Origin: Massilia horti | GTDB lineage: Bacteria; Pseudomonadota; Gammaproteobacteria; Burkholderiales; Burkholderiaceae_D | Assembly (NCBI RefSeq): GCF_004614195.1 | Contig: NZ_SPUM01000020.1 | Span: forward strand, 1 to 56,531 | Reading direction: 5' to 3' | Length of the DNA: 56,531 bases | The notes under the pieces: model-generated | Told to the model about the DNA's origin: nothing | The model's database searches: none | What the model saw: the letters and a program-made list of their open reading frames with translations, nothing else | Made by a program: the position numbers and the translations under genes | In this document: positions 17,486-27,164 of the stretch, one piece after another | Position numbering within the stretch: the first letter of the stretch is position 1 | Layout of the letters: the number at the start of each line of letters is the position of its first letter

Positions 17486-17636
17486 GGTGCGACAACAAGA
17501 GTTAGCCCCAACGATCGTCGTCCCCGCGCAGGCGGGGACCCATAGACTGCGTGAAATGACGCTCACCATGGGTCCCCGCCTGCGCGGGGACGACGATTTT
17601 GGTTTGCGTCCGCGTGCGCACAGGTGCGCACCCTAC
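17482..17636. repeat. Composite repeat: GTAGGG element around a perfect 30-bp inverted repeat
   Basis: The outer ends are a truncated left GTAGGGTGCG arm and a full right arm (17610-17636). Nested inside is a perfect 30-bp inverted repeat, 17514-17543 against 17568-17597, with core CGTCGTCCCCGCGCAGGCGG and a 24-base loop. It lies between convergent genes and is likely to act as a bidirectional transcription end. Confidence 0.9.
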
Positions 17637-17689
17637 GATCCTTCGCGACCACCAGGATATCGTTCAACGCATACGAACGTCGCCCTGAC

Positions 17690-19936
17690 TTAACTCCAGC
17701 TCAGATCCGTCTTGCTCAACGGTAGCTGTCGCACCCGTTTGCCAATCGCCGCAAAAATCGCGTTGCACACGGCCGGCGCCAGCGGCGGCAAGGCCGGTTC
17801 TCCCAAGCCCGTTACCGGGTAGTCGCTCTTGAGGAAGTGCACCTCGATCTTGGGCGGCGTGTCCGGCATGCGCAGCAGCTGGTATTCGTGGAAGTTGCTC
17901 TGCACCACGCGGCCCTTTTCGATGTCGAGCTCCGGATACATCAATGTCGACAGGCCATCGATCACCGACCCCTGCACCTGGTTTTCCGCGCCGGACAGGT
18001 TGACGATCTGCGCGCCAATATCGGTCACGACCACGACCCGGTCGACCTTCAACTTGCCGTCGCGCGACACCGTCACTTCGGCCACCTCCGCAATGTAGCC
18101 GCGGTGGCTGAAATGGAAGGCGATGCCCTGGCCCTGGCCGCGCGGGAACTTGCGCTTGCCCCAGCCGGACTTGTCGGCGACTTCGCGCAGCACTGCCTTC
18201 ATGCGCGCGACGTTGTACGGCACGCCGCGTTCGCCTGTGCCTGATACCAGATCCTTGTCCCCCAGCAGCTCAAGGCGGAATGCGAGTGGATCGCGCCCGG
18301 CGGCGTGCGCCAGTTCGTCGATGAAACTGTGGAATACCCAGGCGAACACGTTGCTGCCCGGCGCGCGCCACGGTCCCATCGGGATGCTGCATTCGAGCGC
18401 GGTCTGTTCGAGCAGGCAGTTGGCGAGCCAGCGGCCGGGAAATTCGTCGCCGGACAGGCTGCCGCCGCTGCCCGGCTGCAGCACGGTGGTGCCGTCGCGC
18501 CCGATGCGGTTGGCGAAGGTCACGAAATGGTTGTGCCAGGCGACCAGCTTGCCGGCGCTGTCGACGCCGCCGCGCAGGAAGTGGAAGCCGCCGGCACGGA
18601 AGTGGTCGTGCTGCAAGTCGTCCTCGCGCGTCCAGGTCAGCTTGACCGGGGCCGTGACCTGTCGTGCAATCGCAACCGCTTCGACGATGAAGTCGGAGGA
18701 CAGGCGGCGTCCGAAGCCGCCGCCGCTGCGCGTGATGTGGAGACTGATCTTTTCTTTGGGAATGCTGAAGGTCGACGCGACCAGGGCCTGGCCCGCGCCC
18801 GGGTTCTGGGTCGGCGCCCACAGCTCGACCGTCCCTTGCTCCGGCTTGACCCACGCGGTGCAGTTCTGCGGTTCCATGCTCGCGTGCGAGATGAACGGGT
18901 AGCTGTAGGCTGCCTCGACGGTCTTGGTGGCGCGGGCCAGCGCCGCGGTCACGTCGCCGTCGTTGCGCAGGGTGGTCGTGCCGGGCTTGCCAGCCGCAGC
19001 TTGCGCCTGTGCCGTGAAATCAGCCCAGCTGTGGCTGGCGCCGGGACCTTCGTCCCATTCGACCTTGAGCGCGCGCCGCGCGCGGAACGCGGCCCAGGTC
19101 GAGGTGGCGACGATCGCCACGCCCGGGCGCAGGCCGTTCAGGTTGGGCGTGCCGGGGACGATGAATGCGTCCTTTACGCCCGGCATTGCCTTGATCTCGG
19201 CCTCGTTGAACGAGACTGGCTTGCCGCCGAATACAGGACATTTTGCGTAGACGGCGTACAGCATGCCCGGCAATTGCACGTCGATGCCGAACAAAGGCTT
19301 GCCGGCGACGATCGCCGCATTGTCGACGCCGCCGATGCGCTTGCCCAGCAGTTTGAAGTTGGACGGGTCCTTGCGCACCACGTCCTTGGGGTCGGGCACC
19401 GCCAGCTTTGCCGCGCTGGCCGCAAGTTGGCCATAGCCGAGCTTGCGCTTGCCGTCGGGATGGACGACCGCACCGGCAGCGGTGGCGCACTGCGCCGCCG
19501 GCACGTTCCAGGTCTGGGCCGCAGCCGTGACCAGCATGGCGCGCGCCGTTGCGCCCAGGCGGCGGAATTCCTCGTAGTTGGTCGGCGTGGAGGTCGAGCC
19601 GCCTGCGCCCTGGCTGCCGTAGATCGGGTCCAGGTCGGCCTGGATCACGCGCACGTCTTGCCAGTCGACATCCAGTTCCTCGGCGAGCACCATCGGCAAC
19701 GAGGTCTTGATGCCCTGGCCGATTTCGGGTTGCTTGGAAACGAGGGTGACGACGCCGTCGCTGCCGATGCGGATAAACGCGTTGGGAGCGAAGGCCGCGT
19801 CAGTGCTTGAAGCGGGCTTGGTGATGGCGGCCAGCGCATCGTTGGCATTGATGCCGAGCACCAGCGCGCCGGTGCCGATGGCGCTTTGGCGCAGGAAGTG
19901 GCGGCGGCCGGGGGAGGGGGGAGCGGCGCGCGTCAT
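17690..19936 (-). CDS. Molybdopterin-binding subunit of an IorAB-type oxidoreductase
   Basis: A 748-residue large subunit of the xanthine dehydrogenase family, single-chain IorB type. A twin-arginine signal ([18 protein letters not shown]) near residue 11 shows export of the folded complex. The protein carries [21 protein letters not shown], the GGGFGRR motif, APGSNVFAW and the C-terminal [12 protein letters not shown], whose glutamate is the expected catalytic base. The start overlaps the stop of the small iron-sulfur subunit gene by ATGA. Members oxidise N-heterocycles or aldehydes with water as oxygen source. The true substrate is unknown. No cytochrome c gene, the usual electron partner, is present. 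Confidence 0.9.
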   Translation of the reverse strand: MTRAAPPSPGRRHFLRQSAIGTGALVLGINANDALAAITKPASSTDAAFAPNAFIRIGSDGVVTLVSKQPEIGQGIKTSLPMVLAEELDVDWQDVRVIQADLDPIYGSQGAGGSTSTPTNYEEFRRLGATARAMLVTAAAQTWNVPAAQCATAAGAVVHPDGKRKLGYGQLAASAAKLAVPDPKDVVRKDPSNFKLLGKRIGGVDNAAIVAGKPLFGIDVQLPGMLYAVYAKCPVFGGKPVSFNEAEIKAMPGVKDAFIVPGTPNLNGLRPGVAIVATSTWAAFRARRALKVEWDEGPGASHSWADFTAQAQAAAGKPGTTTLRNDGDVTAALARATKTVEAAYSYPFISHASMEPQNCTAWVKPEQGTVELWAPTQNPGAGQALVASTFSIPKEKISLHITRSGGGFGRRLSSDFIVEAVAIARQVTAPVKLTWTREDDLQHDHFRAGGFHFLRGGVDSAGKLVAWHNHFVTFANRIGRDGTTVLQPGSGGSLSGDEFPGRWLANCLLEQTALECSIPMGPWRAPGSNVFAWVFHSFIDELAHAAGRDPLAFRLELLGDKDLVSGTGERGVPYNVARMKAVLREVADKSGWGKRKFPRGQGQGIAFHFSHRGYIAEVAEVTVSRDGKLKVDRVVVVTDIGAQIVNLSGAENQVQGSVIDGLSTLMYPELDIEKGRVVQSNFHEYQLLRMPDTPPKIEVHFLKSDYPVTGLGEPALPPLAPAVCNAIFAAIGKRVRQLPLSKTDLSWS

Positions 19937-20412
19937 TTCTTGCCCTTTCCATTCGAGGCGATTTCGGCGGCGCGATGGATGCCGGCGCGAATCCGGGTGT
20001 AGGTCGCGCAACGGCACAGGTTGCCTGCCATCGCGTCGTCGATCTGCGCGTCGGTCGGGTGCGGATGCTCCTTGAGCAGCGCGCAGGCGGTCATGATTTG
20101 TCCGGCTTGGCAATAGCCGCACTGCGGCACGTCGAGTTCCTGCCATGCCTGTTGCAGCGGGTGCAGCGCGCGCGGGGCCAGTCCTTCGATGGTGGTGATC
20201 TTCTTGTTGCCGACGCTGGCGACCGGGGTGAGGCAGGAGCGCGCGGGGGCGCCGTCGATGTGTACGGTGCAAGCGCCGCAAGCGCCGACGCCGCAGCCGT
20301 ACTTGGTGCCGACCAAGCCGAGCGTGTCGCGTAGCGCCCACAGCAGGGGCGTGTCGGATTCGACGTCGACGGATTGTTGTTTGCCGTTGATGTTCAGGGT
20401 GTATTTACTCAT
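19933..20412 (-). CDS. [2Fe-2S] subunit of an IorAB-type oxidoreductase
   Basis: A 159-residue small subunit. The plant-type ferredoxin cluster is bound by [12 protein letters not shown] plus the cysteine at RSCLTP; the second [2Fe-2S] domain has [12 protein letters not shown] and NLCRCATY. It carries electrons from the molybdenum centre of the large subunit. It has no signal peptide and is expected to be exported in complex with the Tat-bearing partner. It is the first gene of a two-gene operon. No separate FAD subunit is encoded, which fits the IorAB class rather than the three-subunit xanthine dehydrogenase class. Confidence 0.93.
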   Translation of the reverse strand: MSKYTLNINGKQQSVDVESDTPLLWALRDTLGLVGTKYGCGVGACGACTVHIDGAPARSCLTPVASVGNKKITTIEGLAPRALHPLQQAWQELDVPQCGYCQAGQIMTACALLKEHPHPTDAQIDDAMAGNLCRCATYTRIRAGIHRAAEIASNGKGKK

Positions 20413-21205
20413 GGCTGGGTCTGCCTGACGATAACGCGCACATCGTAGGCGAAATCAGGCGGCGAGACCAACCATTTTTTTCAATTGAAATGGACAGCGG
20501 GAATGTGGTGAGCGTGAAGTGTGCGGTCGGGGCAGGTGGGGGACGCTTGTACCGCCGGCATGCACAGTCCGCGCCGCCTGCGCACAGATCTTCGCCGGCC
20601 GGGCGCCGCCTACGTTTGCTACGGCTACCGGCTTCGAAATTCGTAGGGTGCGCACCTGTGCGCACGCGGTCACGGCATGCTGACTTGCGGCTCCTGTGTC
20701 AATGGGTTCGTGAACAGTGGAAGGAAGCGGTGACGTTGAGTTGGGACCAGCGGGGTACGCATGTACCGCCGTTACGCACAGTCCGCAGCGCGTGCGCACA
20801 GGTGCGCACCCTACGGGGATATGGCCGGTTATCGCTGAACTCGACGAACGCCCACGTTTCAACGAACACGGAACCTGTTCGGATATGGCCGGTCGTGTTT
20901 GAACGCGTGGGCGTTCGGCCGGCCACTGGCCAGCCTCACCCTGCCCACCCTAACGGGCATTGCAAAGCGACGTGCCGCCCCGTAGGATGAATCACGCAAA
21001 ACGCAGCGCAATTCACGGTTAGAGGCGCCAGCGGTGGCGCTTGGCCAACATTGCATCGCGTTTTGCGTTTCTTTATCGCATGTTTCGGCGAGGCATAGTC
21101 ACGCCTTCGACATGCGGTTGATTCACGTTACGCTGAGCCGCCGGAGAAAGAAGTAGAACGGGGCGTAACGATGCAGCATCCGCAAGTCAGTAAGCGATTT
21201 GTCCG
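20413..21205. other. Gene-free 790-bp region rich in decayed repeats
   Basis: I see no convincing gene. It contains a degenerate right arm of the GTAGGG element (about 20576-20616), a full inverted pair (20643-20814), and, near 20978-21110, palindrome-like fragments of another repeat (GTAGGATGAATCACGC, GCGTTTTGCG). Toward the IorA start at 20412 it must hold the promoter of the IorAB operon. Confidence 0.6.
20643..20814. repeat. Inverted pair of the 27-bp GTAGGGTGCGCACC element
   Basis: The left arm 20643-20669 and right arm ending at 20814 are nearly perfect inverse copies, separated by about 118 bp of non-repeated sequence, the longest spacer of any pair here. Confidence 0.88.
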
Positions 21206-22546
21206 CTATATCCCTTCGGGGTAAGTTTCTGGCGGCTCGCCCGTGTGCCAGCCGCTGGTCGCGTCCAGCGGTTGCACGGCCGTGGTGCGGTCGATGTAGA
21301 TCACGCCGTCGAACTGGCGTGGCATCTGGCAGTAGAAGTAGTGGCTCTGGCGCTCGGTGTGCGGCACGTAGATCACGCCAATCGCACGCTCGAGCCGCCG
21401 CTCCATCAGCGCGTCGCGCGCGGCGCTGTCGTTCCTGATCGGCAGGAAAAAGCGTGGCACGCCGACTTCGTGCAGCAGTTGCTCGTAGCTGCCCGGCAGG
21501 CCGGGGCGCACCCGCTTGCGTTCGGCCGGGCCGTCCCATTCCGATGCGGCCGTCACCCAGCCGTCGTAGGTGGAAAAGCCGATCAGCCGGGTGTCCTCTT
21601 CGCCGTAGGCCTTGCGCGTGAGTTCGCCCACGTTCCATTCGCCCAGCTTGCCCACTTCCGTGGCGCGGGCGTCGCCGATGTGCGAGTTGTGTTCCCACAC
21701 CACGATCTTGGCCGGCTGGCCGTCGCGCGACAGGTGGCGGTTGAGCGCGTCGAGCGTCTCGGCCATGTGGCTGTCGCGCAGGTTCCATGACGAGACGCGG
21801 CCATGGAACATGGTGCGGTAGTATTGTTCGGCGTTCTTGACCAGGCGCGCGTTCTGCTGGGCGTAGAAGAAGGCATCCTCGGCGTTGATGCCGTCGGAGC
21901 GCATGTAGTCGAAGGCGCGTTCCTGCATGTGCCGCAGTTGTTCGATCACGCCTTGCTCGCACGATTCGGACAGGCCGATCGCGGCCGCGTAGCCGTAGTG
22001 CTGGCTGTCTTCGTTGAAGTGCTCGAAGCAGTTGTAGCGTTTGCGCGCTTCCTGCGCCGCGTTCGGATCGACCTTGTCGAGATAGTGCAGCACTTCGCCC
22101 ATGGAGGTGAACAGGCTGTACAGGTCGAGCCCGTAGAAGCCGACCTTGGCGGCGGGGTGGGTGTCGTTGTGCTCGCGCAGCCAGCCGACGAACGCTTCCA
22201 CCGAGGTGTTACGCCACATCCAGGCCGGGAAGCGTTCAAAGCCGGACAGCGCGGCCACCGCATCCGTGTCCTGCCCTTCGCCGCGCACGTACCGGTTGAT
22301 CCGGTAGGCGTCCGGCCAGTCCGCCTCCACCGCCACCGCCGTGAATCCCTTCTCCTGGATCAGGCGAGCGGTGATGCGGGCGCGCTCCTGGTAGAACTCC
22401 TGGGTGCCGTGAGACGCCTCGCCCAGCAGGACGAAGCGGGCGTTGCCGACCAGGTCGAGCAGCGCGTCGTAGTCGTTTGCCGCCCCTGTCAGCGGCCGGG
22501 CCTCTTGCGCGAGTGCGGTAAGGCTTGGATGGGTGACCGTAACCAT
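21206..22546 (-). CDS. Erythromycin esterase family protein
   Basis: A 446-residue cytoplasmic protein of the erythromycin esterase (EreA/EreB-like) fold. Seen motifs: LLGEASHGTQEFYQER near residue 40 (catalytic histidine and glutamates), VEADWPDAYRINRYV, FYGLDLYS, VVWEHNSHIGDARATE near residue 290 and HTERQSHYF near the end. Most members in soil bacteria are not resistance enzymes and have unknown substrates. It is the last gene of an operon with a phosphoribosyltransferase and an SRPBCC protein. Both enzymatic domains occur fused in Mycobacterium tuberculosis Rv2030c, next to the Hsp20 gene hspX, so a stress or dormancy role is more plausible than macrolide resistance. Confidence 0.9.
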   Translation of the reverse strand: MVTVTHPSLTALAQEARPLTGAANDYDALLDLVGNARFVLLGEASHGTQEFYQERARITARLIQEKGFTAVAVEADWPDAYRINRYVRGEGQDTDAVAALSGFERFPAWMWRNTSVEAFVGWLREHNDTHPAAKVGFYGLDLYSLFTSMGEVLHYLDKVDPNAAQEARKRYNCFEHFNEDSQHYGYAAAIGLSESCEQGVIEQLRHMQERAFDYMRSDGINAEDAFFYAQQNARLVKNAEQYYRTMFHGRVSSWNLRDSHMAETLDALNRHLSRDGQPAKIVVWEHNSHIGDARATEVGKLGEWNVGELTRKAYGEEDTRLIGFSTYDGWVTAASEWDGPAERKRVRPGLPGSYEQLLHEVGVPRFFLPIRNDSAARDALMERRLERAIGVIYVPHTERQSHYFYCQMPRQFDGVIYIDRTTAVQPLDATSGWHTGEPPETYPEGI

Positions 22547-22567
22547 GATACCTCGATGCCTAAACGG

Positions 22568-23674
22568 TTAATGCAGGAAGCGCCCGGCCGCACGCTGCTG
22601 CTGGGCCGCTTCGGGCGGCGCGATGCCGCGTTCGATGAATGCCTTCATGCGCGCCAGGTCGTCGTCCATCTGGCGTTTCGGGTCGGTGCCCAGCAGCGTG
22701 GCCAGGCCGTGGCCGACGGCGCCGGCCGGTGGGGTGTACGACATGCGCACCGTGACCCGGGTGCCGCCCCGGTACGGTTCGAACTGGACCGAACCGGCGT
22801 TCGGGATTTCCGCGCCCGGTTCGCTGCGCCATGCCAGCCGGTGCGGGCGCGATTGTTCGGTCAGCACCGAGTCCCATTCGAACCGGCTGCCGGCCGGCCC
22901 CGTGACCACCCAGTGCGAGCGGCGGTGCCCCAGGTCGCGCACTTCGACCACATGCGACATGAAGCGCGGGAAGTTCTCGTAGTTGGACCAGATGTCATAG
23001 ACCTCGTCGGGCGAGGCGTCGATGCGGATCGATTTGTCCAGGTCGATGGTCCGGCCCATGGTCCGCCCGCTCCACATGCTGCGCAGCGGCTGGTTGGACA
23101 CGCCGCGCACCAGGAGCGCAATACCGGCCAGGCCAGCCGCCAGCGCGACCGGTGAGCGGCGCAACAGGCCGTACAGCCCGAGCAGGCCGCCGCCGACCAC
23201 GGCTGAACCGCGTACCGCAGGGACCCAGGTGTCGCCCTGTCCGCTCATCGCGTGCCGCATGCGGCCGGCGGCCTGGCTCGCGGCCGCGCTCACCTGGTCC
23301 GCCGTGTCGGAGACTGTGTCGCTCACGGCGCGGGCCATGCCGGAAACCGACTCGCCCACCGTGCCCGCCACGCTGTCCGCTTTGCTTGACCCCACCATCT
23401 CGCGCGCGCTGCCGGCCATGCGGCTGGCCGCGTCGGACGCCTGGTCGGCCAGGTCGCCGGCGGTGCGCGAGACGCTGCTGCTCACGCGCTCCCAGGCGTC
23501 GGACATGGTAGCGCCGGCTTGCCTGCCCAGGTCCGTGATCTTGTCGCTGGCCTGGGCGCGCCGCGCGCTGCCGCGGTCAGGATCGAGCATGTACATCAGC
23601 AGGGCGCCCGCGGCGGCCCCGGCCAACCATTTGCCAAGCTCAAGTCCGGTGTCGCTCATCTGTTGTCGGTCCAT
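22568..23674 (-). CDS. Membrane-anchored SRPBCC (polyketide cyclase-like) protein with YtxH-like N terminus
   Basis: A 368-residue protein in three parts. Residues 10-40 form a Gly/Ala-rich hydrophobic segment followed by LDPDRGSARRAQ, as in YtxH-like envelope stress proteins. Residues 45-150 are a low-complexity Ala/Ser/Asp helical repeat region, probably coiled. A second hydrophobic stretch (about 155-190) leads to an SRPBCC/START-like domain (about 210-340: KSIRIDASPDEVYDIWSNYENFPRFMSHV). Its start overlaps the end of the phosphoribosyltransferase gene by 35 bp. The erythromycin-esterase-like gene follows 21 bp later, so the three form an operon. Confidence 0.82.
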   Translation of the reverse strand: MDRQQMSDTGLELGKWLAGAAAGALLMYMLDPDRGSARRAQASDKITDLGRQAGATMSDAWERVSSSVSRTAGDLADQASDAASRMAGSAREMVGSSKADSVAGTVGESVSGMARAVSDTVSDTADQVSAAASQAAGRMRHAMSGQGDTWVPAVRGSAVVGGGLLGLYGLLRRSPVALAAGLAGIALLVRGVSNQPLRSMWSGRTMGRTIDLDKSIRIDASPDEVYDIWSNYENFPRFMSHVVEVRDLGHRRSHWVVTGPAGSRFEWDSVLTEQSRPHRLAWRSEPGAEIPNAGSVQFEPYRGGTRVTVRMSYTPPAGAVGHGLATLLGTDPKRQMDDDLARMKAFIERGIAPPEAAQQQRAAGRFLH

Positions 23675-24377
23675 GTTTTGTCCTTTCCTGTGGTTGGGTC
23701 GTGATGTCCGGCCGGCCCGCGCCCTGGTCGTGCCAGGCCTGCGCCAGCAAATCCTGTACTTCTTCGTCGCTCGTCTGGTCGAAGTGCTCGTACCATTGGC
23801 TCACGGCGCGGAAGAATGGCGGCGCCTCCAGGCACACCATGTCGTCGGCCTGGTCGCTCAGCCTGTCGATCGTGTCCGGCGGCGCCACCGGCACCGCGAC
23901 CACGACCCTGGCTGCGCCGGCCTTGCGCGCCACCCTGATCGCCGCTTCCATCGTGGCGCCGGTGGCAATGCCGTCGTCGACCAGGAGCACGGTGCGGCCC
24001 TGCATGTGCACGTGCGGCCGGGCGTCGCGGTACAGCCGTTCGCGGCGCGTGATCTCGGCCTGCTCGCGCGCGGTGATGGCGTCCACCTGTTCCTGCGTCA
24101 CGCCCATCAGCCCGGGCACGCCCGGCTGCAGCACGCGCACGCCGCCGCTGCCGATCGCGCCGATCGCGTATTCCTCGTGGAAGGGCATGCCGAGTTTGCG
24201 CACGATGAGCAGGTCGAGTTCGGCCCCGAGCGCGTGCGCGACCGTGTAGGCCACCGGCACGCCGCCGCGCGGCAGGGCCAGTACCAGCACGTCGTCCCGG
24301 TGTGCGTAGGCGGCAAGGCGCTGGGCGAGCAGCTTGCCGGCTTCGATCCGGTCCCTGAAGCGTTGGCCTTGAATCAT
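23640..24377 (-). CDS. Phosphoribosyltransferase family protein
   Basis: A 245-residue type I PRTase-fold protein. It has LALPRGGVPVAYTVAHAL near residue 33 and the PRPP-binding loop VLLVDDGIATGATM near residue 120 (two acidic residues followed by the GxxTGxT-like loop). The C-terminal 25 residues are polar and lie over the start of the next gene. I chose the ATG at 24377 because a GGAG site lies 8-9 bp upstream and the conserved region (FRDRIEAGKLLAQ) begins there. Members of this group often sit next to or are fused with erythromycin-esterase-like domains. Its substrate is unknown. It is the first gene of the operon. Confidence 0.88.
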   Translation of the reverse strand: MIQGQRFRDRIEAGKLLAQRLAAYAHRDDVLVLALPRGGVPVAYTVAHALGAELDLLIVRKLGMPFHEEYAIGAIGSGGVRVLQPGVPGLMGVTQEQVDAITAREQAEITRRERLYRDARPHVHMQGRTVLLVDDGIATGATMEAAIRVARKAGAARVVVAVPVAPPDTIDRLSDQADDMVCLEAPPFFRAVSQWYEHFDQTSDEEVQDLLAQAWHDQGAGRPDITTQPQERTKHGPTTDERHRT

Positions 24378-24650
24378 CTGCTTGGCTCCGAAAAATGGAT
24401 AACCTGACTTAGACCGGTGCCCGCAATCCCTGGTTGCATGCGGCAGGCGCGCGAGCGCGGTCCTGACCGTATGGCCCGGCGTTGTTATTGGTTGGTCAGC
24501 CGGCGTGCCAGCGACAGGGTGCCTGTGCAATCAGGGTTTACGTAGTCGCGGCCGCTTCGCGCGAACTTTCGTGCCGTGATCCCAGAATACACACGTTCTC
24601 GCCATTACGACGCTCGTTTGCCGGGTGGAATTGGGATGGAATTGGCGGTT

Positions 24651-24754
24651 GTAGGGTGCGCACCTGTGCGCACGCGGTTCGCGAACGCGGCGTATCGAAG
24701 CGGTAGCCGCAAGTCTGGATACGGTGACCGCGTGCGCACAGGTGCGCACCCTAC
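24651..24754. repeat. Inverted pair of the 27-bp GTAGGGTGCGCACC element
   Basis: Perfect 27-bp arms (24651-24677 and 24728-24754) around a 50-bp spacer. The right end is 10 bp from the stop of lon, so it may end or stabilise the hsp20-lon transcript; on the other side is the promoter region of the phosphoribosyltransferase operon. Confidence 0.92.
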
Positions 24755-24764
24755 GAGGGCAAGT

Positions 24765-27164
24765 TCAGGCCGCCTCGGCAGCGGCCGGACTCTTGGCCGG
24801 GGCGCCGATCGCGTGCAGGACCGCGTCATCCACCGTTTGCAGAAACACGAACTTTAGCTGGTCGCGTGCATCCGCCGGCACGTCTTCGAGGTCTTTCTCG
24901 TTGCGCGCGGGCAGCAGGACAGTCGTGATGCCGGCTTGCTGCGCGGCCAGTACTTTTTCCTTGATGCCACCGACCGGCAACACCAGCCCGCGCAGGCTGA
25001 TTTCGCCGGTCATGGCCACGTCGTTGCGCACGGGCGTGCCCATCGCGAGCGAGGTCAGCGAGACAAACATCGCGACGCCCGCGCTCGGCCCGTCCTTCGG
25101 GATGGCGCCGGCTGGCACGTGGATGTGCACGTCGTTGCGGCGAAATACGTCCGGACCGAGCCCGAGCGAGGCGCCGTGCGCCTTCACCAGCGTCAGCGCG
25201 GCCTGCGCGCTTTCCTTCATGACCTCGCCCAGCTGGCCGGTCAGGATCAGCCGCCCGGTGCCGGCCACCCGGCTCGCTTCGACGAACAGGATGTCGCCGC
25301 CGACCGGGGTCCAGGCCAGGCCCGTCGCCACCCCAGGCAAGGTGGTGCGCATCTTGACCTCGCTTTCGTACTTCTTCGGGCCGAGGATCTTGGCCAGGTC
25401 GGGCACATCAATGGTCACCCGCTCGACCTTGCCCTCGGCGATCTGCACCGCGGCGAAGCGCAGTGCCGCGCCGATCTCGCGTTCAAGGTTGCGCACGCCC
25501 GCTTCGCGCGTGTAGTCGTGGATCAGCGAGCGGATCGCCTCCACGGTAACGCTCACCTGTTCGGGCTTGAGGCCGTTGGCTTCGTACTGGCGCTGCACCA
25601 GGTAGCGCAGCGCGATCTGTTCCTTTTCCTGCTCCGTGTAGCCGGGCAGGGAGATGATCTCGAGCCGGTCGCGCAGCGGCCCGGGCATGGTGTCGAGCAT
25701 GTTGGCGGTGCAGATGAACAGCACCTGCGACAGGTCGTACGGCACGCCGAGGTAGTTGTCGCGGAAGGTGGAGTTCTGTTCCGGATCGAGCACTTCGAGC
25801 AGCGCCGCGTTGGGGTCGCCGTGGAAGCTGGCGGCCATCTTGTCGACTTCATCCAGCATCATCACGCAGTTGCGGGTGCCGGCCTTGCGGATGCTTTGGA
25901 TGATGTTGCCGGGCAGGGCGCCGACATAGGTGCGGCGGTGGCCCCGGATCTCGGCCTCGTCGTGCACCCCGCCGAGCGAGACGCGCACGAACTTGCGGCC
26001 GGTGGCGCGCGCAATGCTCTGGCCGAGCGAGGTCTTGCCGACGCCGGGCGGCCCGACGAAGCACAGGATCGGGCTCTTGCCGTGCGGGTTGAGCTTGCGC
26101 ACGGCCAGGTATTCGAGGATGCGGCGCTTGATGCGTTCCAGTCCGAAGTGGTCGTGGTCGAGGATGCTGCGCGCCTGCCCGAGGTCGATCGGTTCCTGCG
26201 GCTGGTTGTCCCACGGCAGTTCGGTCATCCATTCGAGGTAGGTGCGCAGCATCGAGTACTCGACGGAGGCTTCGGACATCTTTTCGAGCCGGCGCATCTC
26301 CTTCAGCGCGTGCGCTTTGGTGTCGTCAAGCATGTCGGCCCGGGTGAGCGCCTGGCGCAGGTCGGCGAGCTCGGTATCGTTATTTTCTTCCTCGCCCAGC
26401 TCGGACTGGATCGTCTTGAGCTGCTCGCGCAGCATGAACTCGCGATTGCGCTGGTCCATGCGCTCCTTGGTCTGCTGGTTGATCTGCCTGGACAGGCGCA
26501 GCACCTCGATCCGGTTCACCAGGTGGTCGAGCACCTTCTGCAGGCGTTTTTCAAGGTCGATGGTCTCGAGGACATCCTGCTTTTCCTCGCTCGTGATATC
26601 CATCAGGCCGGCCACGAAGTCGGCGAAGGCGGCGGCCGGGCCGATCGACTGCACTGCGCGCGCCAGGTCGGACGGCACCTGCGGCAGCAGGTCCATGATT
26701 TCGTTGGCGCGCTCCCTGAGCTGCATCAGCAGGGCCTGGATCGCCGGCCGGTTTTCATCTTCCTCCTCCAGCAAGCGCACGCGGGCCGCGTTGAACGGAT
26801 AGCCGGACAGGTGTTCGATCACGTGAAAGCGCTGCACGCCCTGGCAGACGATGTGATGGGCATTCTCCGGCCCGGTTACGTAGCGCACGATGTTGGCCAC
26901 CGTACCGACCGGGTGGAGCTGGTCGGGCGCGGGGCTGTCGACCGCCGCGTCGCGTTGCAGCAGGATGCCGATCGGCAGTTCGCGGCGCGTGGCTTCCTGG
27001 GCGGCGGCGATCGAGCGCGCACGCCCGATGCTGATTGGCGTGACCATGCCCGGGAACAGCACCATGTTGCGTACCGGGACGATGATCAGGCCGTCCGGAG
27101 GCAGCACGAAGCGCTCCCCGGACGGGGCCGGTGCGCCGGATGGGGGCTGGCGCTCGTCGCTCAT
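24765..27164 (-). CDS. lon: ATP-dependent protease Lon
   Basis: A 799-residue LonA-type protease that unfolds and degrades damaged and regulatory proteins in the cytoplasm. The N-terminal substrate domain (PVRNMVLFPGMVTPISIGR, about residues 25-230) precedes the AAA+ module (GPPGVGKTS Walker A near 375, MMLDEVDK Walker B, EVLDPEQN) and the serine-lysine protease domain (KDGPSAGVAMF with the catalytic serine near 700, and GGIKEKVLAA with the lysine). I chose the start that overlaps the Hsp20 stop by ATGA. Coupling to a small heat-shock protein indicates a protein-quality-control operon; it may be a second lon copy in addition to a housekeeping one next to clpX, which is not in this window. Confidence 0.95.
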   Translation of the reverse strand: MSDERQPPSGAPAPSGERFVLPPDGLIIVPVRNMVLFPGMVTPISIGRARSIAAAQEATRRELPIGILLQRDAAVDSPAPDQLHPVGTVANIVRYVTGPENAHHIVCQGVQRFHVIEHLSGYPFNAARVRLLEEEDENRPAIQALLMQLRERANEIMDLLPQVPSDLARAVQSIGPAAAFADFVAGLMDITSEEKQDVLETIDLEKRLQKVLDHLVNRIEVLRLSRQINQQTKERMDQRNREFMLREQLKTIQSELGEEENNDTELADLRQALTRADMLDDTKAHALKEMRRLEKMSEASVEYSMLRTYLEWMTELPWDNQPQEPIDLGQARSILDHDHFGLERIKRRILEYLAVRKLNPHGKSPILCFVGPPGVGKTSLGQSIARATGRKFVRVSLGGVHDEAEIRGHRRTYVGALPGNIIQSIRKAGTRNCVMMLDEVDKMAASFHGDPNAALLEVLDPEQNSTFRDNYLGVPYDLSQVLFICTANMLDTMPGPLRDRLEIISLPGYTEQEKEQIALRYLVQRQYEANGLKPEQVSVTVEAIRSLIHDYTREAGVRNLEREIGAALRFAAVQIAEGKVERVTIDVPDLAKILGPKKYESEVKMRTTLPGVATGLAWTPVGGDILFVEASRVAGTGRLILTGQLGEVMKESAQAALTLVKAHGASLGLGPDVFRRNDVHIHVPAGAIPKDGPSAGVAMFVSLTSLAMGTPVRNDVAMTGEISLRGLVLPVGGIKEKVLAAQQAGITTVLLPARNEKDLEDVPADARDQLKFVFLQTVDDAVLHAIGAPAKSPAAAEAA

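Noticed and set aside
21206..22546. Macrolide resistance gene
   Set aside because: Fold assignment is to the erythromycin esterase family, but the operon context with PRTase and SRPBCC genes argues for a different substrate; resistance cannot be claimed.
24651..24754. Rho-independent terminator in the strict sense
   Set aside because: The hairpin is strong but there is no U-tract on either side, so I list it as a palindromic repeat rather than a terminator.
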